From NCBI GenBank assembly GCA_003557825.1, contig PWNM01000469.1, positions 1 to 16,468 on the forward strand: a stretch of DNA of 16,468 bases, given 5' to 3'. The notes beneath the pieces were generated by a model. The model was not told the DNA's origin, made no database searches, and was given only the letters and a program-made list of their open reading frames with translations. Positions within the stretch are counted from its first letter, which is position 1; each line of letters starts with the position of its first letter. Both the position numbers and the translations under genes were made by a program. Source of the DNA: Candidatus Hydrogenedentota bacterium (GTDB taxonomy: Bacteria; Hydrogenedentota; Hydrogenedentia; Hydrogenedentales; SLHB01). This document shows positions 1-6,134 of the stretch, piece after piece.

Positions 1-2
1 AT

Positions 3-371
3 ATACTCTATATTGCCCTTCGACCAACAGACGACCTTCTGGCACGGTGGGATGCAGAGGAGGCGGTGTCTGTAACATCACGTGTTCTAACCACAGATGG
101 AACGTGGCATGCCGATTATGAAAAAACGCTAGTTATCAGTCGAGAGGTCATCGAACGCAGGATCGTATCGATGTCTTGGGACGAATTGAGTTTCACCCCA
201 AGTCCCTGGGCTCATGTTGTGGATCCCCCGATTGTCATGTGGACGGTAAGCAAGCTTTGGAGGGCTCCGGAAAACTATTTTCAGGCTGATGTTGAAATCG
301 AGATTCAAGGCAAACTACCTGAAATCGGGAACTGGACATTACGAATCGAGCGGTTTGTGGATGCCGTATGA
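3..371 (+). CDS. Unrecognised protein, 3' partial (C-terminus only)
   Basis: The frame is open from the left edge (first complete codon at position 3) to a TGA at 369-371, so this is most likely the last ~122 residues of a longer gene. A GTG at 66 would give a self-standing 101-residue protein, but the in-frame codons before it look protein-like (Leu-Tyr-Ile-Ala-Leu-Arg-Pro) and I saw no convincing Shine-Dalgarno site. The product is a mixed beta-rich, soluble-looking segment with a Trp/Pro-rich centre (around the SPWAHVVDPP stretch) and no membrane helix. I do not recognise the family. It faces the minus-strand glycosyltransferase gene, with about 90 bases between the two stops. Confidence 0.5.
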   Translation: MLYIALRPTDDLLARWDAEEAVSVTSRVLTTDGTWHADYEKTLVISREVIERRIVSMSWDELSFTPSPWAHVVDPPIVMWTVSKLWRAPENYFQADVEIEIQGKLPEIGNWTLRIERFVDAV

Positions 372-459
372 CGAGCTTCATCACCTCAAACAATGGGGCT
401 TCGCAAATTCCTAACTGGTGCAATGAAAAAGGCTTGATATTGACGGCGGGCCATTAACC

Positions 460-1509
460 TCAAACAGATCGAGTCAAGGCGTTATAGATGCGTGTCGCAC
501 AGGTGGCCCAGGAAAATTCGGCAGCGGTCTGGCGGCCAGAGCGGATACGTTTGGCCCGCTGTTCTTCGGGTTCCTCGAGGGCATGCCTAATGGCGGATGC
601 CAGCACGGCCGGACCGGTGGGGTCGAAAACAAAGGGTACGCCACGGGCAACTTCCTGTACCGCACTACGTACCGAGGCAACCACGCGAGATCCCGAATAA
701 AGGGCCGAGATAATGGCTATACCCGATGCATCACGAGCAGCTGGGCAGATTGTCGCATCCGCATGCTGGTACAGTCCGGCAAGCTGGTCTGATGGACAGT
801 GATGCATTCGCAGGATGCGGTCCCCCCAATCGCTCCGTTCGGATTCGCCCGACTCTCCGACCAAGACAAGGTTGTGCGGAATAGTATTTTCCAACCGAGT
901 AAAGGCATCATACAGCATATCTACTTTCCTGTGGGGATGGGTCTGCGATACGCATAGCAGAAAGGGCGGCTCTGCGGGCGGCGCATGGGGCTCGATGGAC
1001 AGATGGTCGACACCAGGTCGGGCTACTACAACACGGTCCAATGGAATGGTCAGCCATTCGAGCAAGCGTCTGCGAGCGAACTCCGTTGGCGCTATAATGC
1101 GCATGGAACGGGCCGTTGCAACCCGGAGGGTCTTCTCGCGTACCTCGCCACACCATTGCGCCACTCCCCCACCTTGTTCGAGCAGTTCGAGATCGACAAC
1201 GAAACCGATCATGGGCACGGGGCATTTTTGCGGGGCGGTGGCTAAAGGCGTCAGCAGTCGTTCGATACCGCAGTGGCTGATGGCTTTCCTCATAACGCTC
1301 TCGGCGCTTGAAAAACGCGAACGGGTCCCGGCGTGCCCGATACATTCCCGTTCCCATCCTTCGTAGGATTCATCGTTTATGGAATCGGTTATGACGACGA
1401 TCTCAAGGTCCGGGTATCCTTCATGTAGGGAAGCCAGTACGCGGCGAAGGTAGAAATCGTCCTCTCCACTGTCCGGGGGAAGGTGGGCCGTATTTACACC
1501 GATTCGCAT
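460..1509 (-). CDS. GT4-like (group 1) glycosyltransferase with altered EX7E motif
   Basis: This 349-residue protein has the two-Rossmann (GT-B) layout of GT4 enzymes, which normally move a sugar from a nucleotide-sugar donor to a lipid or glycan acceptor at the inner membrane face. Visible landmarks are an N-terminal RIGVNTAHLPP strand-turn, a linker with APTEFARRRL (140-150), the second-domain start FLLCVSQTHPHRK (183-195), LVLVGES (214-220), and the donor-site region ADATICPAARDASGIAIISALYSG (250-273). The family pattern there is E-x7-E. Here the aligned residues are Asp260 and Ser268, so both glutamates are gone. Start: ATG at 1509 with GGAG 8 bases upstream. It is the last gene of the sat operon, 18 bases after the APS-kinase-like gene. 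The fold assignment is fairly safe. Activity, donor and acceptor are unknown, and it may be catalytically weakened or use a different donor. Confidence 0.8.
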   Translation of the reverse strand: MRIGVNTAHLPPDSGEDDFYLRRVLASLHEGYPDLEIVVITDSINDESYEGWERECIGHAGTRSRFSSAESVMRKAISHCGIERLLTPLATAPQKCPVPMIGFVVDLELLEQGGGVAQWCGEVREKTLRVATARSMRIIAPTEFARRRLLEWLTIPLDRVVVARPGVDHLSIEPHAPPAEPPFLLCVSQTHPHRKVDMLYDAFTRLENTIPHNLVLVGESGESERSDWGDRILRMHHCPSDQLAGLYQHADATICPAARDASGIAIISALYSGSRVVASVRSAVQEVARGVPFVFDPTGPAVLASAIRHALEEPEEQRAKRIRSGRQTAAEFSWATCATRIYNALTRSV

Positions 1510-1527
1510 GGTCGGAGCTCCGTCCGT

Positions 1528-1914
1528 TTATTCGATATATCCCAAATCGGCGAGCCGCTTGCGAACCTGCTCCTCCTCTTGGGGATCGTAATCGTTCAGT
1601 TCGAGGTCAATGAGACCTTCTTCGGCCAGTTGGTCCAGGATTTTTTCGGCGGCGAAATCCGGAGTGTCATTGGGGTCAATCTCGACATCCAGGCGGTCGC
1701 CTTCAGGTGTCACCGCCGCGGCGTCAGCCACGACGATCACGCCGTTGCGGGCGAGCAACCGGCAGGCGAATCCTGCCCCCTCCCCCAGTCTGGCGGTGAT
1801 TTCGCTGTCCATCCGTTCAGCGCGCGCGCCCAATTCGATAAGCCGCGTAAGCAAGGCTCTCATCGTCTCGGCAAGACCGGGTCCGGATAGGGTGACGGTG
1901 ATACCATTTTGCAT
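1528..1914 (-). CDS. Degenerate, shortened APS-kinase-like protein (lacks P-loop)
   Basis: This 128-residue protein looks like a reduced adenylylsulfate kinase (CysC/APS_kinase family, normally ~180-200 residues, ATP + APS to PAPS). ITVTLSGPGLAETM (5-18) matches the ITVWLTGLSGAGKST strand and P-loop of APS kinase, but the P-loop Lys and Ser/Thr are replaced (Leu14, Ala15). MDSE (35-38) sits where the family has LDGD. LLARNGVIVVADAA (53-66) matches the strongly conserved LLTRNGVIVIVAAIS strand. VEIDPNDTPDFAAEKILDQL (77-96) matches the family's C-terminal helix region. The ~60-70 residues between these, carrying the APS-binding and lid parts, are missing. A C-terminal tail (DPQEEEQVRKRLADLGYIE, 110-128) is extra. 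Start: ATG at 1914, with AAGGAG inside the last codons of the upstream AlkP gene. An in-frame ATG at 2004 would extend it 30 residues, but that stretch overlaps the upstream gene and has no homology. Probably non-catalytic. Homology is my alignment by eye. Confidence 0.7.
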   Translation of the reverse strand: MQNGITVTLSGPGLAETMRALLTRLIELGARAERMDSEITARLGEGAGFACRLLARNGVIVVADAAAVTPEGDRLDVEIDPNDTPDFAAEKILDQLAEEGLIDLELNDYDPQEEEQVRKRLADLGYIE

Positions 1915-1921
1915 GATTAGA

Positions 1922-3328
1922 TTACTCCTTGGCGCCGATAACGCGCCCTTGCATGTCGGCAGGAATAGGGACGCCCATGCGGTCGAGCACGGTTGGCGCG
2001 ACATCCATCAGATGAAGCCCGGTTCGCTCGAGCCCTCCCCCATTTGTTCCAGCGTCTGCCATGATGAAAATGCCATGGTAGTCGTGGTTGGCGTCATCGG
2101 GTCCGGTGTCGTTTTCAAAGGTGTAGATACTGTCGGTTCCGCCCACTGCGCCGACAGAACGCCATCCCAGGTCGCCGAAATAGACAATTAAGTCGGGCGC
2201 AACACCCCTCACTGTCCGGTATAGGTCCTTAGGGCGATAGGCTTTGTTACCCAGGGGCCGGCCCTCGGGGTCGGTCATAGACTCAATGCGGGCCACCATT
2301 TCCTCACAGAACGGCTCGTATTCCGATTGGGGGATGATGCCCTCGGGTTCGCGTCCTTCGACGTTGAAAAATACCCGTGCATAATATCCGCCGCTGCTCC
2401 AAGCTCGGGTACGGGACCAGTCTACCGCGCAGTCCTCGAAACGCTTTTCCTCGCTCAGATCGTCGGTCACCGAAAGGAGCCCTTCGTTGAGGAGCCATTG
2501 GTTGACGCGGACACCGCCGTGCATGGCCCGGGCGCCGTGGTCGGAAACCACCATCAAAAGAGTGTCCTCGTCGGCATATTCAAGCAAGGCGCCGATATGG
2601 CGGTCCACGGCCTGGTAGTAGTCCCGGAAAACATGCTCATAAGGATTACCCGGCTCAAAGAGGGGGTGCTCGGGGTCACAAAACCGCCAGAATCCGTGAT
2701 GCAACCGATCCAGTCCCATCTCAACCATCATAAAGAAGTCCCAAGGACGGGTTTCGAGAAGAAACCGGGCCGCAGCGAAGCGGTTTTCCATCAAAGCGTA
2801 GACCCGTTCGAGAAGCCCATCCTTGTCGTCGGTCCGGAAGTCTTTCACATCGATGATATATTCGCCAATGGCTTCCTCGAACTCCTTTTTAAAGGCCTTC
2901 GGATAGGTATAGTCCGCATTGGTGTCCGGGGCGAGAAATCCGGATATCAGCCAACCGTTCACCGGCCGGACAGGATATGTCTGGGGTACGCCCAGGATGG
3001 CTACCTTTTTCCCCGCTCGCGAGAGGATGTCCCATAGGCGTTTTTCTCTAATGGCGTTGCCGTTGGCGGTGAACATTCCGTCATAGGAATAGTCTTTCCG
3101 ATTGCGAAACCCGTAAATCCCGAGCTCTCCGGCATCCTTGCTCGCCGTCATCGAAGCCCATGCCGGTACCGTGATGGGTGGATGACTGCTTTCCAGTTTG
3201 CCCCAACATCCACGCTCGGCCAATCGACGCATATTGGGCAGATCGAAGGCCTTCGGGCCGAAAATAAACTGCGGTGTTGCGCAGTCCAGCCCGATGATCA
3301 TCGCCTTTTTTGTGGTACTGACGGTCAT
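1922..3328 (-). CDS. AlkP-superfamily type I phosphodiesterase/phosphohydrolase (COG3379-like)
   Basis: This 468-residue soluble protein belongs to the alkaline-phosphatase superfamily group that includes nucleotide pyrophosphatases and predicted phosphomutases. These enzymes use two metal ions and a Thr/Ser nucleophile to cleave phosphate (or sulfate) mono- and diesters. The expected ligands are all visible: Asp15 in IIGLDCA, nucleophile candidate Thr53 in PPITVPAW, Asp207 and His211 in GLDRLHHGFW, Asp263-His264 in VSDHGA, and His415 in NHDYHGIF. There is no signal peptide, so it should act in the cytoplasm. It starts 3 bases after the sat stop codon and ends 7 bases before the APS-kinase-like gene, so the three are probably translated from one message. 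The substrate is unknown. Context suggests an adenylyl-sulfate-related nucleotide, PAP, or a phosphorylated/sulfated sugar, but the sequence does not decide this. Confidence 0.9.
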   Translation of the reverse strand: MTVSTTKKAMIIGLDCATPQFIFGPKAFDLPNMRRLAERGCWGKLESSHPPITVPAWASMTASKDAGELGIYGFRNRKDYSYDGMFTANGNAIREKRLWDILSRAGKKVAILGVPQTYPVRPVNGWLISGFLAPDTNADYTYPKAFKKEFEEAIGEYIIDVKDFRTDDKDGLLERVYALMENRFAAARFLLETRPWDFFMMVEMGLDRLHHGFWRFCDPEHPLFEPGNPYEHVFRDYYQAVDRHIGALLEYADEDTLLMVVSDHGARAMHGGVRVNQWLLNEGLLSVTDDLSEEKRFEDCAVDWSRTRAWSSGGYYARVFFNVEGREPEGIIPQSEYEPFCEEMVARIESMTDPEGRPLGNKAYRPKDLYRTVRGVAPDLIVYFGDLGWRSVGAVGGTDSIYTFENDTGPDDANHDYHGIFIMADAGTNGGGLERTGLHLMDVAPTVLDRMGVPIPADMQGRVIGAKE

Positions 3329-3331
3329 AAT

Positions 3332-4489
3332 CTACTGATTGGTGCTCTGAGCCCATTCGATGAGGATTCGGGCGACTTCAGGTCGGGTGAACTCCTCCGG
3401 CGGCATTTCCCCGTTGCGCAGCATTTCGCGGACCTTTGTACCGCTCAGGAATACGTGGTCCTCGGCCGTTCCGGGACACGTCTTCTTCGATGCCATGCTG
3501 TGGGTGCGCTTCGAATAGAACGAATGGTCGAACAAAAGCGGAATGATGCCTATCTCGGACAGATCGAATTGGTCAAAGATGTAATGGGCATCGTAGGTAC
3601 CGTAATAATCCCCTACGCCCGCGTGATCCCGGCCCACGATAAAATGGGTGCAGCCGTAATTCTTCCGGATTATGGCATGCATGATGGCCTCTTTGGGACC
3701 GGCATAGCGCATGTTCACCGGCATGAGCGACAGCATGACGTGGTCTTTCGGATAATAGTTGTCGATAAGCGCCTGATAGCATCGCATCCGCACATCGCCG
3801 GGAATGTCGTCGCTTTTTGTGGTCCCCATAAGCGGATGGATCAGTAGGCCATCACACATCTCCAGGGCGCATTTGGTTAGATATTCGTGGGCCCGGTGGA
3901 TCGGATTGCGCGTTTGGAAGGCCACGATGCGTTTCCAACCCTTTTCCTCGAAGGCGGCCCGGGTCTGGGCCGGAGGTAAATTGAACTCCTCGAATTCAAT
4001 TTTGCGGGTTTTCAAAACATCCAGGTCGCCCGCGAGGCAAATGTCCCCTGTGCCCATGGTATAGGCTACGCCGGGATGAGCCGTATCGGTTGTTCCATAG
4101 ACTTGCTGGCATAGCTCTTCTTTGTCCGGAGTGAACTTCTCCGTCAAATGCAGAATAGCCGCCAACTCGCCCTGGTCGTCTTCAATGGCGACGGGAGTCC
4201 CCACTTCCAGTTTGTCCGCATCGGCCTTCGCTACAGGGAGCAGGATCGGAATTGTCCATGGAATGCCCGGTTTCAGGTGCATGGTATCAAGCACCGACCG
4301 GGTTTGTTCTTCGTTCATGAACCCGGTGAGCGGGCTGAACAGACCCTTGGCAATACCGTCGATATCGAAGGCGGCGTAGCCGTCTACTGTAATTCGGGGC
4401 AATTCGGCAGCCTGTTTTTGGGCATTCTCAAGTGCGGTACCGGTCAATAGGCGGTTGACCAAGGCTCCACCATGGGGGACTGATGGCAT
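3332..4489 (-). CDS. sat: Sulfate adenylyltransferase (ATP sulfurylase), homo-oligomeric Sat type
   Basis: This 385-residue protein catalyses ATP + sulfate to APS + pyrophosphate, or the reverse in sulfur oxidisers. It is full length for bacterial Sat: the PUA-like N-domain begins with PHGGALVNRLL (5-15) and the catalytic domain follows. Signature motifs are intact: QTRNPIHRAHE (192-202, the HxxH nucleotide motif), MPVNMRYAGPKEA (256-268) and GRDHAGVG (286-293). The C-terminal HVFLSGTKVREMLRNG (345-360) is also typical. Odd feature: the zinc-ribbon site usually seen as FYCxxC...KTCPH reads FYSKRT...KTCPG here, so three of four ligands are missing (Ser326, Thr329, Gly340; only Cys338 remains). 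Start: ATG at 4489 with a strong GGAGG 9 bases upstream. It is the first gene of the four-gene operon. No aprAB, cysND, cysH or transporter gene is present in the window, so whether it serves assimilation, sulfation or energy metabolism cannot be read here. Confidence 0.97.
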   Translation of the reverse strand: MPSVPHGGALVNRLLTGTALENAQKQAAELPRITVDGYAAFDIDGIAKGLFSPLTGFMNEEQTRSVLDTMHLKPGIPWTIPILLPVAKADADKLEVGTPVAIEDDQGELAAILHLTEKFTPDKEELCQQVYGTTDTAHPGVAYTMGTGDICLAGDLDVLKTRKIEFEEFNLPPAQTRAAFEEKGWKRIVAFQTRNPIHRAHEYLTKCALEMCDGLLIHPLMGTTKSDDIPGDVRMRCYQALIDNYYPKDHVMLSLMPVNMRYAGPKEAIMHAIIRKNYGCTHFIVGRDHAGVGDYYGTYDAHYIFDQFDLSEIGIIPLLFDHSFYSKRTHSMASKKTCPGTAEDHVFLSGTKVREMLRNGEMPPEEFTRPEVARILIEWAQSTNQ

Positions 4490-4704
4490 TGTTGTATTCC
4501 TCCGGAGTTTGGCATTTTGCCATAGTGCGGGAAGTGAATCATTAACAGAAACGGAAGTTTACCAAGCTTGGCATCGGTACGCAAATCGAGGGTGAAAGTA
4601 CGCGGCCCGCAAAACTCGAAGTAATCGCCTCAGCCATTTTTACCGGAACCACCTGAGGTTAAATTGGCTATATGCCGTGATCATTCGGTATTCGTTCTTT
4701 ATTT
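4490..4704 (-). promoter_or_regulatory. sat leader/intergenic region with small inverted repeats
   Basis: This 215-base, relatively AT-rich gap separates the cusC stop from the sat start and must hold any sat-specific promoter. Three dyads are visible. TGGCA-TTT-TGCCA (4510-4522) lies just upstream of the sat ribosome site. The perfect palindrome CCAAGCTTGG is at 4562-4571. CCTCAG/CTGAGG arms (4628-4633 and 4653-4658) flank a 19-base loop. None is followed by a clear T-run on the minus strand, so they are weak as terminators. I could not pick a convincing -35/-10 pair or assign a known riboswitch. The dyad at 4510-4522 could affect sat translation because it abuts the GGAGG. Confidence 0.3.
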
Positions 4705-6129
4705 CTACTCATCGAGTTCCCTCAAAGCATCGTTGTCGATTTCTTTTCCATCCCATGGTCCTCCCATTAGATATTCGAGCTGTGCAGCGGAGACATGCCA
4801 ATCCCGTTCAGCACGGATAGCCTCCAGTTCGAATTCGAGTAAGGTCTGTATACTGTCAAGCACATCCAGAAAAGTCGCTCCGCCGGCTCCCGTGGCATAT
4901 CGCGACTGGAGGCTTTCATACGTACGCTGAGCCTGTGGTAACAGGTTTTCATTATAGAGTCGGTGACGCCGCTGGGCATCCTGCAACTCGAAAAGGGCCT
5001 GTCGGGCGGCAGTATCGAGGGCGAGGGTTGTACGACGCTTTTCGTAGCGGACCGCCGATTCACGATGGCGAGCTTCGGCGATGCCGGCGCGGACGCGATT
5101 ACGCCAGATAGGCAGACTCAGCCCTACAGAGACCATGATCTCGTCACGACCTTCACGATCGGTCATCCGCTGGTTTTCGAAGGCCATGGCCGTATCCGTG
5201 GCGGTCATGGCGATGTCGAAGGGTCGGGGCGTCATCATTCCCGCGGCGGTCTCGACCCCCATGTTCATGCCGCGTAGGATCGCGGGCGGTCGCGGGTCCA
5301 GTTCCATCGAGGGCCGCCGGTTGTCCATGTATTCGAGGCCGATTGTGAACGATGGCCATCCATCTTTGCGCGCCAGTTCAATTTCCGTTCGGCGACCGGC
5401 TGCAAGATGGTCATAGATGCTCAGATCAGGATTGGCCACACGAATGCGGGCCAACACGACGGGCGCGGGAGGCGCAGATGGGGGAAATTCGGCCGACTCC
5501 GGCCAGGGACGTTCCTCACAGACTTCGCAACCAAGGGTTTCATTGAGCCGTGCAGCGAGGGGGGTACGGAGCTGGTGCAGCTCCTCGTATTGGTCCTGCA
5601 GTCGCGCTTTGTCAATACTGATGCGGAGTAGCTCATCTTCCGCCGCCAAGCCCAGGGCCAATCGGCCCTCAACTACGTCCTCCATGTAAGACAGCACTTC
5701 GGCTTGAGATTCCGTGACTCGGATGCGGTCAGCCAGCAGGGCGTAGTCAAAATAGGCCTCTTTTACATCCGCAAAGATGCGATTACGCTCTGCGTAGAAC
5801 CGTTCGAGGGCGGCCTCAGCGTCGAGAGCGGCCTTTTCTCCACGAAGACGTAACGTACCGAACCAGGGGAACCGCTGGGACACCATAATTTTCGAACGAC
5901 TCATGTTCGAACGAACGAAGTAGCTAAATTCGAGCATGGGATCATCGAGTGAAGTAACCTGGGGAATACGTTCGAGGGCAGCCAGCCATTCGGCATGACG
6001 AGCATGTAGGCTAGGATGGTTCTCAGCCGCCTCGAGAAGGTAGCGCTCGAGTTCGTCGTTGCCTGCGAAAAAATCGGGCGTGGGAAGCTCCGTCATGGCA
6101 ACAGTGGTTAGTAGGATAAACGCCATCAT
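4705..6129 (-). CDS. cusC: TolC-family outer-membrane channel of the copper/silver efflux system (CusC-like)
   Basis: This 474-residue outer-membrane factor completes the tripartite exporter, forming the trimeric beta-barrel/alpha-tunnel through which CusA expels metal. TolC-type features are the two repeated halves rich in long amphipathic helices (95-200 and 345-455), QRFPWFGTL (85-93), VGLSLPIWR (335-343) entering the second repeat, and the helix-end pattern LLPQAQRTYESLQSRYATG (397-414). The N-terminus is only a short hydrophobic stretch (2-12), so the signal peptide is brief or the true start differs. Unusual are a Met-rich insertion (nine Met between 275 and 332) and a CxxC at 201-204. 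Start: ATG at 6129, 5 bases after the cusA stop, with AAGGAG upstream lying at the end of cusA. A second ATG follows directly at 6126. The partner pump is of the Cu/Ag type, hence the cusC label. The family call is firmer than the symbol. Confidence 0.88.
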   Translation of the reverse strand: MMAFILLTTVAMTELPTPDFFAGNDELERYLLEAAENHPSLHARHAEWLAALERIPQVTSLDDPMLEFSYFVRSNMSRSKIMVSQRFPWFGTLRLRGEKAALDAEAALERFYAERNRIFADVKEAYFDYALLADRIRVTESQAEVLSYMEDVVEGRLALGLAAEDELLRISIDKARLQDQYEELHQLRTPLAARLNETLGCEVCEERPWPESAEFPPSAPPAPVVLARIRVANPDLSIYDHLAAGRRTEIELARKDGWPSFTIGLEYMDNRRPSMELDPRPPAILRGMNMGVETAAGMMTPRPFDIAMTATDTAMAFENQRMTDREGRDEIMVSVGLSLPIWRNRVRAGIAEARHRESAVRYEKRRTTLALDTAARQALFELQDAQRRHRLYNENLLPQAQRTYESLQSRYATGAGGATFLDVLDSIQTLLEFELEAIRAERDWHVSAAQLEYLMGGPWDGKEIDNDALRELDE

Positions 6130-6134
6130 GTCTG

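Noticed and set aside
368..457. A 29-codon ORF whose ATG overlaps the stop of the left-edge gene (ATGA)
   Set aside because: Translational coupling is possible, but it is very short, has no recognisable sequence, and runs straight into the convergent glycosyltransferase end.
1915..2004. N-terminal extension of the APS-kinase-like protein from an ATG at 2004
   Set aside because: It would overlap the end of the AlkP gene in another frame and adds no family sequence. ATG 1914 has AAGGAG upstream and begins just before the conserved first strand.
2327..3847. Long plus-strand open frames opposite the AlkP and sat genes (about 220-240 codons each)
   Set aside because: They lie antisense to genes with intact family motifs. 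Their translations have no family features and come from codon bias on the coding strand.
4542..4637. A 31-codon minus-strand ORF in the sat leader that could be a leader peptide
   Set aside because: No good ribosome site, no run of Cys/Met or other regulatory codons, and no attenuator structure with a T-run after it.
4628..4658. CCTCAG/CTGAGG hairpin as a terminator for the Cus operon
   Set aside because: Stem of only 6 bp, loop of 19 bases and no T-run. Read-through from cusC into sat cannot be excluded.
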